This document shows positions 45,121-54,020 of a DNA stretch of 64,000 nt, piece by piece. The translations under genes were made by a program, and so were the position numbers. The notes under the pieces are model-generated. The model saw only the letters and a program-made list of their open reading frames with translations, had not been told where the DNA came from and searched no databases. Numbering within the stretch: the first letter of the stretch is position 1; the number at the start of each line of letters is the position of its first letter. The DNA comes from an uncultured Bifidobacterium sp. (GTDB lineage: Bacteria; Actinomycetota; Actinomycetes; Actinomycetales; Bifidobacteriaceae). The DNA lies in assembly GCF_949292005.1 (NCBI RefSeq), contig NZ_CASEXV010000090.1, positions 10,281 to 74,280 on the forward strand. Reading direction: 5' to 3'.

Positions 45121-45975
45121 ATGGACAACAACGCCAACGCCCCCCAAGGACAGACTCCATATCAGAACTATGACGGCCGGTATTCCCAGCAGGCCCAGAA
45201 CGGCACCAACTACGGATATGCGCCGGGACAGGCCGGTTCAGCCTCATCCTACCCGTATGGGACAGGCGCGCAGACGGTGATGGATGGCACCGCCGCCTAT
45301 AGCCGCGACAATGCGGTGCGTGTGTCCGTGACCCGGGCATACGCGGAGATGACCGCAGGCTTGGTGGTGACCGCCGTAGTGGCCGTGCTCACCCAGATGA
45401 CCGGAGCCTTGGAGTCCTTCCACACCGCCACCGGCAGTCTGGGCTGGATCGGGCTGCTGATTGTCCAAGTGGTCATGGCCGTGGCTCTTGGCGCGAGGGC
45501 CATGACCATGCGCCCTGCGACAGCACGGATGGTGTTCTATTTGTATGCGGCGCTGATGGGATTCACCCTCAGTTCGATCTTCTATGTGTACGATCTGAGC
45601 TCCATCGGCATGGCTTTGGGCCTGAGCATCGGTTTCTTCTTCGCCCTCACCATGCTCGCGCTCACCACCAAACGAGACATGCTCAAGGCGGGGCCCATTC
45701 TGTTCACCGCTCTTCTGGTTCTCATCATCGGCGAAGTCGTCCTCATGTTCATCTCCCCCAGCGATTCGACCGTCATGCTCGTCTCGGCAATCGGCCTCCT
45801 CATATTCGCCGGCCTGACCGCATACGACGCCCAGAAGACCCGGGCCCTGTTCGCCACGTATGGAACGGACACCGTTGCCATCAAGCGTCTTTCGATCGTC
45901 TGCGCACTGAACCTCTATCTGGACTTCGTGAACATGTTCCTGTATCTTCTGCGCCTTTTCGGAAGCCGCAACTGA
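45121..45975 (+). CDS. Bax inhibitor-1/YccA family membrane protein
   Basis: A 284-aa integral membrane protein. The N-terminal 75 residues are Gln/Asn/Tyr/Gly-rich (PYQNYDGRYSQQAQNG) and probably disordered. Seven hydrophobic helices follow from residue 80. Family stretches include TAYDAQKTRALFATYG and NLYLDFVNMFLYLLRLFG, the C-terminal signature. YccA in E. coli protects SecY from FtsH; other members are calcium-leak channels. ATG 45121 follows AAGGAG at five bases. Confidence 0.9.
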   Translation: MDNNANAPQGQTPYQNYDGRYSQQAQNGTNYGYAPGQAGSASSYPYGTGAQTVMDGTAAYSRDNAVRVSVTRAYAEMTAGLVVTAVVAVLTQMTGALESFHTATGSLGWIGLLIVQVVMAVALGARAMTMRPATARMVFYLYAALMGFTLSSIFYVYDLSSIGMALGLSIGFFFALTMLALTTKRDMLKAGPILFTALLVLIIGEVVLMFISPSDSTVMLVSAIGLLIFAGLTAYDAQKTRALFATYGTDTVAIKRLSIVCALNLYLDFVNMFLYLLRLFGSRN

Positions 45976-45986
45976 TTAGCCGCCGC

Positions 45987-46024
45987 GTCGGCGCCACCGC
46001 GTGAGCGTCCTGCGCGGCGCCGAC
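45987..46024. terminator. Hairpin between the Bax-inhibitor-like gene and acnA
   Basis: GTCGGCGCC (45987-45995) and GGCGCCGAC (46016-46024) form a 9-bp stem with a 20-base loop just after the plus-strand stop. Confidence 0.5.
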
Positions 46025-46039
46025 CGGAACCGAAGAGCG

Positions 46040-46066
46040 GGGGATGGGCGCATCCCGCCCATCCCC
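46040..46066. terminator. Strong bidirectional terminator hairpin before acnA 3' end
   Basis: GGGGATGGGCG and CGCCCATCCCC form a perfect 11-bp stem with a 5-base loop, 30 bases past the acnA stop. It can serve both convergent transcripts. Confidence 0.7.
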
Positions 46067-46095
46067 GTGCGCGACCAGAGTCTCGGTCCAGTCTC

Positions 46096-48801
46096 TCAGC
46101 GCTGCTGCATGAGATTGCGCAGAACGTACTGGAGTATTCCACCGTTGCGGAAATACGCGGCCTCACCGGGAGTGTCCACCCGGACAACCGCGTCAAAATC
46201 CACGGTCCCGCCGTCAGTGGCCGCCGCATGCACATGGACGGTTTGAGGAATCACGCCATCATTGAACTTCTCGATTCCCGTGATCGAGAACGTTTCGGTG
46301 CCATCCAGCCCCAGCGACTGCGCCGACTCACCTTCAGGGAACTGCAGCGGAAGCACTCCCATTCCAATAAGGTTCGAGCGGTGAATGCGCTCGAAGCTGC
46401 CGGCGATCACGGCCTTCACCCCCAGCATCATCGTGCCCTTGGCCGCCCAGTCGCGCGAGGACCCCGTGCCATACTCCTTGCCGGCCAGAACGACAAGCGG
46501 GACCTTCTTGGCGGCGTAGTCGACCGACGCGTCGAAGATGGTCGATGGCTTGCCGCTGATGAAATCGAAGGTGAACCCACCAGGACGCACCTCCTCTCCC
46601 ACGGATGCGAGAAGTTGGTTGCGTAGCCGTATGTTGCCGAAAGTCCCACGAACCATCACCTCGTGGTTCCCGCGGCGCGACCCGTAGGAGTTGAAATCCT
46701 TCTGAGCCACCCCATGCTCCGTGAGATACCTCCCCGCGGGACTCGACGAGGTGAATGCGCCGGCCGGAGAGATGTGGTCCGTCGTGACGGAGTCGCCGAG
46801 AAGAGCCAGAACGCGGGCACCGGAAATATCGGTGACCGGTTCGGGTTTGGCCGACATTCCATCAAAAAGCGTCTGACGGCGCACATACGTGGAGCGCGGA
46901 TCCCATGCGAAGAGCTCCCCCTTGGGGACTTTGAGCCCCTTCCACCGCTCGTCGCCGTCGAAAACCGAGGAATAGTCGTCGACATACATATCCCGCGATA
47001 TCGTCCGGTCGACGATGTCCCGCACATCCTCGTTGCTGGGCCAGATGTCGCGAAGGAACACGTCATGTCCGTCGGCATCGGACCCCAACGGCTGCGACTC
47101 GAAATCGAAGTCCAGCGTGCCCGCGAGAGCATAGGCGATGACCAGCGGCGGCGACGCGAGATAGTTCATTTTGACATCGGGGCTGATACGTCCCTCGAAG
47201 TTCCTGTTCCCGGAGAGAACCGCGGTGACGGTGAGGTCGTTCTCGTTAACCGCCTGCGAGATCTCGGGAAGAAGCGGACCCGAATTCCCGATGCACGTGG
47301 TGCATCCGAATCCCACGACCTCATATCCCAACGCGTCGAGGTCCTCCTGCAGACCGGCCTTGCGCAGATAGTCCGCGACCACTTGGGAGCCTGGCGCCAA
47401 GGACGTCTTCACCCACGGCTTGGGTCTCAGACCGAGCTTTCGGGCGTTGCGCGCCACCAATCCGGCGGCGACCATCACGGAGGGATTCGACGTGTTGGTG
47501 CAGCTGGTGATCGACGCGATCGCGACATCTCCGTTGCTCAAGTGGAAATCCCCACGGAAATCCGTGCTTACGGGGACGGGTTCCGACACTGTTTTGTCTG
47601 TCTCGTATTGGGGAAGAGTGCCCTCGAAGACCTTCTTCGAATCGGAGAGCGCTATGCGGTCCTGAGGACGCTTCGGTCCGGCGATGGACGGGACCACGTC
47701 GCCAAGATCCAACTCCATGTACTCCGAGTACGAGGGCTCCACATAATCGGGATCGGTTGTGTCGGCCCACAGGCGATTGGCCTTGGCGTAAGCCTCGACC
47801 AAGGCGATCTGGGAGTCGGAACGGCCGGTGAGGCGCAGATAGTCCAACGTCACCTGATCTATGGGGAAGATGCCGCAGGTCGATCCAAACTCCGGACTCA
47901 TGTTGCCGATCGTCGCGCGGTTGGCCAGCGGCACGGACGCGACTCCCTCGCCGTAGAACTCGACGAACTTGCCAACGACGCCATGCCGACGGAGCATATC
48001 CGTGATCGTCAGCACCACATCGGTGGCCGTGACACCTTCGGGAATCGACCCGGTGAGTTTGAATCCGACGACCCTGGGGACCAGCATCGAAATGGGCTGT
48101 CCAAGCATCGCGGCTTCGGCCTCGATGCCTCCCACTCCCCAGCCCAGAACTCCCAGACCATTGACCATGGTGGTGTGCGAATCGGTTCCCACGCAAGAAT
48201 CAAGATAAGCAAGGTCACGTCCACAGTCTCCGGGCCTCGTCATAACGACCTTGGCGAGATATTCGATGTTCACCTGATGGATGATGCCCGTCCCCGGAGG
48301 AACGACCCGGAAATTGCGGAAGGCCTGCTGCCCCCACCTCAGGAACTGGTACCGCTCGCCGTTGCGGCGATATTCGATGTCCATATTGCGCTCGACCGCA
48401 TCGCGGACGGCGTAGCTGTCGATCTGCACGGAGTGGTCGATGACCATATCCGCCGGGACCTGGGGATTGATGACCTCGGGATCGCCGCCAAGAGTGCTCA
48501 CCGCGTCACGCATCGTCGCTAGGTCGACGATGCAGGGAACTCCCGTGAAATCCTGCATGACCACACGCGACGGGGTGAACTGGATCTCGTGGCTGGGCTG
48601 GGCCTGGGGGTCCCAGCGGAGCAGATCCGCAACCTCGTCATCGGTGATGTTCTCGCCATCGATGTTCCGCACGAGATTCTCGACCAGAACCTTCAACGAG
48701 TAGGGAAGGTGCTCGATGCCGGGAAGATCCGCGATGCGGTAGTAATCGACATTCTCATCACCAACGGTGAGCGTGGACAGCTGGTCGTCACGCAGAGTCA
48801 T
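46096..48801 (-). CDS. acnA: Aconitate hydratase
   Basis: Interconverts citrate and isocitrate by a [4Fe-4S] cluster; in bifidobacteria it belongs to a partial TCA branch that supplies 2-oxoglutarate for glutamate. 901 aa. Cluster cysteines in SITSCTNTSNPSVM and VGFGCTTCIGNSGPL; other stretches are GTDSHTTMVNGLGVLGWGVGG and the SRDWAAKGTMMLGVKAVIAG site. The start MTLRDDQLSTL is AcnA-like. ATG 48801 follows GGAGGAGAAGA; the longer frame is leader. A palindrome lies at the predicted transcription start. Confidence 0.95.
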   Translation of the reverse strand: MTLRDDQLSTLTVGDENVDYYRIADLPGIEHLPYSLKVLVENLVRNIDGENITDDEVADLLRWDPQAQPSHEIQFTPSRVVMQDFTGVPCIVDLATMRDAVSTLGGDPEVINPQVPADMVIDHSVQIDSYAVRDAVERNMDIEYRRNGERYQFLRWGQQAFRNFRVVPPGTGIIHQVNIEYLAKVVMTRPGDCGRDLAYLDSCVGTDSHTTMVNGLGVLGWGVGGIEAEAAMLGQPISMLVPRVVGFKLTGSIPEGVTATDVVLTITDMLRRHGVVGKFVEFYGEGVASVPLANRATIGNMSPEFGSTCGIFPIDQVTLDYLRLTGRSDSQIALVEAYAKANRLWADTTDPDYVEPSYSEYMELDLGDVVPSIAGPKRPQDRIALSDSKKVFEGTLPQYETDKTVSEPVPVSTDFRGDFHLSNGDVAIASITSCTNTSNPSVMVAAGLVARNARKLGLRPKPWVKTSLAPGSQVVADYLRKAGLQEDLDALGYEVVGFGCTTCIGNSGPLLPEISQAVNENDLTVTAVLSGNRNFEGRISPDVKMNYLASPPLVIAYALAGTLDFDFESQPLGSDADGHDVFLRDIWPSNEDVRDIVDRTISRDMYVDDYSSVFDGDERWKGLKVPKGELFAWDPRSTYVRRQTLFDGMSAKPEPVTDISGARVLALLGDSVTTDHISPAGAFTSSSPAGRYLTEHGVAQKDFNSYGSRRGNHEVMVRGTFGNIRLRNQLLASVGEEVRPGGFTFDFISGKPSTIFDASVDYAAKKVPLVVLAGKEYGTGSSRDWAAKGTMMLGVKAVIAGSFERIHRSNLIGMGVLPLQFPEGESAQSLGLDGTETFSITGIEKFNDGVIPQTVHVHAAATDGGTVDFDAVVRVDTPGEAAYFRNGGILQYVLRNLMQQR

Positions 48802-48853
48802 TCTTCTCCTCCGAATCTCATTGGATACACACGACGGGCACGCCCTGCCACAA

Positions 48854-48867
48854 TGGCACGCGTGCCA
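48854..48867. promoter_or_regulatory. 14-bp palindrome, candidate operator of acnA
   Basis: TGGCACGCGTGCCA is a perfect palindrome. It lies just downstream of the start site implied by the GATAAT element at 48878-48883, a classic repressor road-block position. The regulator is unknown. Confidence 0.45.
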
Positions 48868-48877
48868 CACATAAACG

Positions 48878-48883
48878 ATTATC
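48878..48883 (-). promoter_or_regulatory. Candidate -10 element of acnA
   Basis: Minus strand GATAAT, about 75 bases before the acnA start. No clear -35. Confidence 0.45.
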
Positions 48884-48910
48884 CGACGCGGACGGTACAG
48901 AACCGCACGT

Positions 48911-51439
48911 CTATCTCATGACCGCGTGCCGAACACGGTCGATCAGCCTTTCCACCACAGGCTCAAGCCAATGGATAATCACGAATATCACGCACGACGC
49001 GGCGATGGCCACAAGCACCGCCAGCATCATCCGCCAAGCGGGGAAACGAAGCGCGAAGAACGAGGCCACGGGCTCGATGAGAATCCCGCACACGCCCGCC
49101 GCTGCGAAGAACGCCACCAAAGCGCCACGCCATGATCTCAATGGCGAGGCCACCTTCGCGAGAACCGCTATGCCCATGACGAAAAGAATCATGGCACAGC
49201 TGGATCGGAGTTCCGCAAGGTCGGACGGACGGCCGAGATCCCATCCCATGGCCGAAGGAAGGATCCATGCGGAAAGCATCACGGATAGGGCTATGGCCAA
49301 TCCTCCGGGGAACGCGAATCTAATCACCCTCGTAAGGAACCCTGGGACATAACGGCGGGTATTGGGGGCCAGAGCAAGGATGAAGGCCGGAATTCCGATG
49401 GTCAGCGCGCCCACGTACGTGATATGGCGGGGAAGATAGGGGAAGGGAATCCGCGTCAGGACGACCACGAAGGCGATCAGCGAGGAATACACGGTTTTCG
49501 TCAGGAACAGCGCGGCCACGCGCTCCATGTTCGCCATCACCTGCCTCCCGCGGGCCACGACATCCGGGAGATGCGAGAAGCGCGAATCGACAAGGACCAG
49601 CTGGGCTACCGCCTTTGCCGCGGGAGCGGCGTTCCCCATGGCCACGCCCAGATCGGCCTCCTTGAGTGCCAGCGTGTCGTTAACGCCATCTCCCGTCATC
49701 GCCACGACATGGCCCGAACGGTGGAGCGCCTCGACTATCGACTTCTTCTGTTCGGGAAGCACACGCCCCAACACGTCGACATCCTCAAGGACATCCGATA
49801 ATTGGGCGATGTCCGCGGGAAGCGTCCTCGCATCCATGACGCGCGGCGGCTTCTTGCCGGTGAGTCCCACACGCGCCGCGATCGATCCGACGGTCGCCGG
49901 ATTGTCTCCGGATATGAGACGGCAGCGGACACCCTGCTCGCGGAACCATGCGAGGGTCGATTCCGCATCATCCCTTATGCGCTCCGAACACACGACAAGC
50001 GCCATGGGAATCGCCGTCGAGGGAAGGGCGACCTCGAATGCGCCATCAGAAGCGCTTCCGGAAGCCACCACGGATGAGCCATCGGTCGACCGAACGACCA
50101 ACAGAACACGGTCGCCACCGGCGGCCAGCCCGTCGACCTCCTCGGAAACATCCGCGTACGCGCCGTGCAGCGCGGAAAGAATAACCTCCGGCGCCCCGAG
50201 AAACCACGTGCCGTCACCATTGACGACGGAGCTCCATTTGCGGCCCGAGGAAAAGGGCACACGAGACAGCACATCTCCGGCGCCGACGCCCTCATTCGAC
50301 AACGCCGACACGATCGCCTGGCCCGTTGCGTTGGGATTCTCCTCGTTCGCGAGGTCGAACACCGCCTGACGGACATCATCGCCGACACGTCCGTCCCCTA
50401 TCGCGACAAGATTCCTCATCGTGATCGTGCCGTCGGTTATGGTGCCGGTCTTGTCCAGATTAAGGCAATCCACACGGGCCAGGGTCTCCACCGATTCCAA
50501 CTCCTGAACCAGGGTTTTCTCGCGAGCCAGACGCATCGCTGCTATTGCGAAGTTCAACGACACGAGGAGGACCAGCCCCTCAGGGATCATCCCCACCACG
50601 CCGGCAACGGAGGACACCACCGCCGAACGCCACTGCCCGGTGTCGACCGCATTCTCCCATCCGCCCACGGCCTTGATCTGCGACCACGCGAGAAGAGCGC
50701 ACAACGGAATCACGACGATGGTCATATATCGGAGGATCGTGTTGATTCCCCGACTCAGATCGGACACCGTCCGCCGGTACACCTTGGCTTGGGCGGTCAA
50801 TTTCGCCGCGTAGCCATCCTCGCCGACCGCGGTGACGCGGGTGAGTGCGATGCCAGAGACCGCGGCGGAACCCGAATAGACCGGATCGCCCTCAGTCTTG
50901 CGCACGGTTCTCGACTCGCCGGTGAGCATGGACTCGTCAAGCTCCAGACCCCAGGATCTGACGACGACGGCATCGGCGGGGACCTGATCCCCCGAGCGAA
51001 TCCACAGAAGATCATCCAACACGATTCCGTCATGTGACACGGTGGTGTCGTGCCCATCACGCCTGACGACGAAGTCGGCGGCGACGAGAATCGACAGCCG
51101 ATCCAGCGTGCGTTTGGACTTCGTCTCCACGATTATGCCTATTCCCGTGTTGACGATGATGACAACCCCGAACACCGCGTCCTTCCATGACCCGGCGATG
51201 AGCACAAGAACCATCGCCGTGAGAATGATCGCGTTGAACAGCGTGAACACGTTGGAGCGGACGATGTCCGCGAAGGAGCGCGAGGTCGTGTCCCTCACGT
51301 GGTTGATGAGCCCCTTTTCACGGCGTTCCTCCACATCGCGGGCCGACAGTCCCCCGTCATCGACCCGCGGAAAATCCTCTCGCACATTCCGTGGCACGTC
51401 CTGCAACGCCCCAGCATCCGTGGATGTCATATTCTTCAT
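48911..51439 (-). CDS. P-type cation ATPase, CtpE-like
   Basis: An 842-aa P-type ATPase in the plasma membrane with about ten helices. Seen: LTGES (actuator), the phosphorylation motif LDKTGTITDG, TGDGVNDTLALKEADLG, and the C-terminal helices after ATHITYVGALTIGIPAF-like sequence. The N-terminal GLSARDVEERREKGLINHV and TSRSFADIVRSNVFTLFNAI match the CtpE group, reported as calcium importers in mycobacteria; the ion here is not proven. ATG 51439 follows GGAGG at nine bases. It begins four bases after the lipoprotein stop, so the two are one operon. Confidence 0.9.
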   Translation of the reverse strand: MKNMTSTDAGALQDVPRNVREDFPRVDDGGLSARDVEERREKGLINHVRDTTSRSFADIVRSNVFTLFNAIILTAMVLVLIAGSWKDAVFGVVIIVNTGIGIIVETKSKRTLDRLSILVAADFVVRRDGHDTTVSHDGIVLDDLLWIRSGDQVPADAVVVRSWGLELDESMLTGESRTVRKTEGDPVYSGSAAVSGIALTRVTAVGEDGYAAKLTAQAKVYRRTVSDLSRGINTILRYMTIVVIPLCALLAWSQIKAVGGWENAVDTGQWRSAVVSSVAGVVGMIPEGLVLLVSLNFAIAAMRLAREKTLVQELESVETLARVDCLNLDKTGTITDGTITMRNLVAIGDGRVGDDVRQAVFDLANEENPNATGQAIVSALSNEGVGAGDVLSRVPFSSGRKWSSVVNGDGTWFLGAPEVILSALHGAYADVSEEVDGLAAGGDRVLLVVRSTDGSSVVASGSASDGAFEVALPSTAIPMALVVCSERIRDDAESTLAWFREQGVRCRLISGDNPATVGSIAARVGLTGKKPPRVMDARTLPADIAQLSDVLEDVDVLGRVLPEQKKSIVEALHRSGHVVAMTGDGVNDTLALKEADLGVAMGNAAPAAKAVAQLVLVDSRFSHLPDVVARGRQVMANMERVAALFLTKTVYSSLIAFVVVLTRIPFPYLPRHITYVGALTIGIPAFILALAPNTRRYVPGFLTRVIRFAFPGGLAIALSVMLSAWILPSAMGWDLGRPSDLAELRSSCAMILFVMGIAVLAKVASPLRSWRGALVAFFAAAGVCGILIEPVASFFALRFPAWRMMLAVLVAIAASCVIFVIIHWLEPVVERLIDRVRHAVMR

Positions 51440-51443
51440 ACGC

Positions 51444-52031
51444 TCATTCCTCCACCAACACCGCCATACGGCCTCCAGCCGACCTGTTGTTCGCCACGTC
51501 ATCCACAGCCTGGGCCAAAGTCGATGTGGCTGTGGACCTGACAACCGCGTCCACCGCTACCAATGAGCCGTCGGTGGGCATGGAGGACGCATCGACGGCC
51601 ACGACCGGAACCCCTGAGGACCTGGCGTATTCGAGCGTCGACGTCCATCCCGATCGATCCCGTCCGAAATCCATCCCCATAATGACCACGACGCTCACAT
51701 CCCTGTCCGCGTAATCGCGAACTGCGGAAAGACGGGAGGCATGCGGAGTCGAGGTGCCGCTGGCGTTCGAATACGCCGTCCGCATGTCATGGTCATCCAG
51801 CTGATCCACGACGCGCGAGTCAAGGGCCGTGGTGGTCTCGGATCCCACGACTCCAACCATCAGATCACCATCATCGATGCTGTCATGCGCGACCGTATCT
51901 CCAGCCACTCCGACGGCCCGCGACGACTCGGCGCATCCGGACACTCCCAACGCGACCGTGATCACGGCGAGAAGGGACAACAGACGACGAAGAAACGGGG
52001 CGCACCCGCACCTCGCGCTCCCCGCGATCAT
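51444..52031 (-). CDS. Lipoprotein with a periplasmic-binding-protein-like domain
   Basis: A 195-aa exported protein. The N-terminus has a basic n-region, a hydrophobic core (about 17-30) and the lipobox GVSGC with the anchoring Cys near residue 33. The mature part has alternating strands and helices: LMVGVVGSE, SVVVIMGMDFGRDRSG, GVPVVAVDAS and SLAQ-like segments, reminiscent of one lobe of a type 1 sugar-binding protein, about half the usual length. The start overlaps the methyltransferase stop (ATGA); the P-type ATPase follows after four bases. Function is unknown; a role as an extracellular partner of the ATPase is speculation. Confidence 0.7.
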   Translation of the reverse strand: MIAGSARCGCAPFLRRLLSLLAVITVALGVSGCAESSRAVGVAGDTVAHDSIDDGDLMVGVVGSETTTALDSRVVDQLDDHDMRTAYSNASGTSTPHASRLSAVRDYADRDVSVVVIMGMDFGRDRSGWTSTLEYARSSGVPVVAVDASSMPTDGSLVAVDAVVRSTATSTLAQAVDDVANNRSAGGRMAVLVEE

Positions 52032-53299
52032 GATCGGGTCGAACGGCGGAAGGCGACGATCGTCTCCACGTGATGCGTCATGGGATAGGCATCAAAGGCC
52101 TGTATCGACGTCGGATCATATCCCAACGAGACAAGTGTCGCGGTGTCACGGGCCAGACTGGCGGGATCGCAGGAGACATAGATGACGTTACGGGCTCCAC
52201 GATTCGCGATGGCTCGGCATACCCGGGCGCCCGCACCGGCACGTGGCGGATCAAGGACGACGACGTCAGGCTGCCCCTGTCCATCAGGAAGCCCCGCAAG
52301 AACCTTCGCGACGTCCCCGGATCGGACGTCCGTCTGATCGGCCCCGGCACGATGGAGATTGCGTCTCGCGGATTTCACCGCGGTCTTCGACCCCTCGACG
52401 CTGAGAACACGAACATCCGACCCCAACGTGAGCGAAAGCGGAACTGTGAAAAGCCCGGAACCCGAGTAGAGATCCCAAACCTCGGCATTATCGCGTCCAT
52501 CCAAGGCGTCCAAAGCCCTATCGCGCACATACGACGTGAAAACGGCGGGAGCGGCCCGATGAACCTGCCAGAAGCCCCGTGACGCGACTTCATAGCGGAA
52601 CGTATGCCCCGCGACGCGCACCTTCTCGTGCACGGTCTCCGTTCCGGACACCACCGTCCCGTCCACAAGAACCGCATGGTCATGCAGAACCCCATCGTCC
52701 TCCAGGGGTTCCGGCGCCACCACGCGAATCGAGGCTCCCGGAGTCCATCCGCCACGCCACACCCCGGCGTCCTCGGCCGCTGCGAGAACCGCTTCCGTCG
52801 CCAGGGGCATATCCTCCACCGGCACGCGCTCATGAGTTCCTCTGCGGCGCATGGACGCCCGACCCTCGTCATCGGCGACCAATTCCATCCGAGTGCGCCA
52901 GTGGAGTCCTCCACGCTTGTCATCGCCAGGCATGGACCTGATGGCCACGTCCGGACAGTCGATATGTCCCAGCCTACGCATCTGCTCAGCCACGATCGCG
53001 GCCTTCCAACGCAACTGTCCGGGACGCGCGACATGGACGAGGTCGGCTCCCCCGACCCCACCTCCGGAGGACAACGGGCCAGCTAGCGGCCACGCGGGAT
53101 CGCATCGATCCCCACTCGCCTCACGGACACCGACGACCTCGCCTGTCCAGAACCGCCCATCCCTATCATGCGGCTCGTCAAGCTCGATGTCGACCAACTC
53201 GCCGGGAAGCGCGAACCTGACAAACACCACTCGCCCATCGATATGGGCGACGCATCGTCCCTGATCGGCGAACCTCTCAATACGCACGGTCGCTCTCAT
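52028..53299 (-). CDS. Class I SAM-dependent RNA m5U methyltransferase, TrmA/RlmCD family
   Basis: A 423-aa enzyme that methylates a uridine in tRNA or rRNA. The N-terminal TRAM domain (1-60, IERFADQGRCVAHIDGRVV) is followed by the catalytic part: DLYSGSGLFTVPLS binds SAM, VVLDPPRAGAG, and the nucleophile Cys in IYVSCDPASLARDT. Fe-S cysteines usual in RumA are not apparent in the N-terminal half. The specific target base cannot be told. ATG 53299 follows AAGGAGG. It is 16 bases after DUF3159 and overlaps the lipoprotein start. Confidence 0.88.
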   Translation of the reverse strand: MRATVRIERFADQGRCVAHIDGRVVFVRFALPGELVDIELDEPHDRDGRFWTGEVVGVREASGDRCDPAWPLAGPLSSGGGVGGADLVHVARPGQLRWKAAIVAEQMRRLGHIDCPDVAIRSMPGDDKRGGLHWRTRMELVADDEGRASMRRRGTHERVPVEDMPLATEAVLAAAEDAGVWRGGWTPGASIRVVAPEPLEDDGVLHDHAVLVDGTVVSGTETVHEKVRVAGHTFRYEVASRGFWQVHRAAPAVFTSYVRDRALDALDGRDNAEVWDLYSGSGLFTVPLSLTLGSDVRVLSVEGSKTAVKSARRNLHRAGADQTDVRSGDVAKVLAGLPDGQGQPDVVVLDPPRAGAGARVCRAIANRGARNVIYVSCDPASLARDTATLVSLGYDPTSIQAFDAYPMTHHVETIVAFRRSTRS

Positions 53300-53315
53300 G
53301 GAGACCTCCTTAACG

Positions 53316-54008
53316 TCAACGTCCTTCTTCGTGATCCGACAAACGGCTGCGGTGCAGCGGCGTCGCGATGAGCAGATAGGACACCCATATCGCGAGGGAC
53401 CAGAAAGGAATGCCCATAATCAACCGGGCCGTTCCCAACCACCCCACCAGGTCGGCAAAATACAACGGAACCTGCACGGCTAGACGAAGCGTGAAAACAC
53501 CTATCCACAACACCGTCACCCACATGTAGGCGCGCCGGAGCGGGACATCGTCCAGCCACGACCGCAGCCACCCCCGATAGTCACCGGTCGGAAGCGCCCG
53601 TATGGCCTCGACCAGCACTCCCACGGCCGGAACGCGAACCATCAACGACAACGACAGAACCACCACATACACGGCGTTTGTGATGAATCCGAGCATGTAG
53701 TAGTTCCGCGCGTCGTTGCTTCTCCACGCCCACACAAGGCATATGGCCACCGACACCAAACCACCGATCGCACCCCACACGGACTGGCGCTGCGCGAGCC
53801 TGGCCACGACCTGGACGACGGACACGGCCGCCGACACGACGACAGTCAGCATCAGGTCCGACGTGACGACGAAAAGAACGACGAAAAGAAACCCGGGAAG
53901 AACCGATTCCACAACACCACGCGGACCGCCTATGGCATCAACAACGGAGAAATCGTCATCCGCATGGGCCAAAGCGGACAATCCGGTATGACGATCCTCT
54001 CTCGACAT
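53316..54008 (-). CDS. DUF3159 family membrane protein
   Basis: A 230-aa actinobacterial integral membrane protein with five or six hydrophobic helices and the family opening DAIGGPRGVVESVLPGFLFV near residue 25, then SNDARNYYMLGFITNAVY. Function is not known. In many actinobacteria it follows DUF3710 in an operon; that pairing is kept here (12-base gap), while dut, often the third member, lies at 10213. The ribosome site is weak. The gene feeds directly into the RNA methyltransferase gene. Confidence 0.9.
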   Translation of the reverse strand: MSREDRHTGLSALAHADDDFSVVDAIGGPRGVVESVLPGFLFVVLFVVTSDLMLTVVVSAAVSVVQVVARLAQRQSVWGAIGGLVSVAICLVWAWRSNDARNYYMLGFITNAVYVVVLSLSLMVRVPAVGVLVEAIRALPTGDYRGWLRSWLDDVPLRRAYMWVTVLWIGVFTLRLAVQVPLYFADLVGWLGTARLIMGIPFWSLAIWVSYLLIATPLHRSRLSDHEEGR

Positions 54009-54020
54009 GGCGGAAATCCG

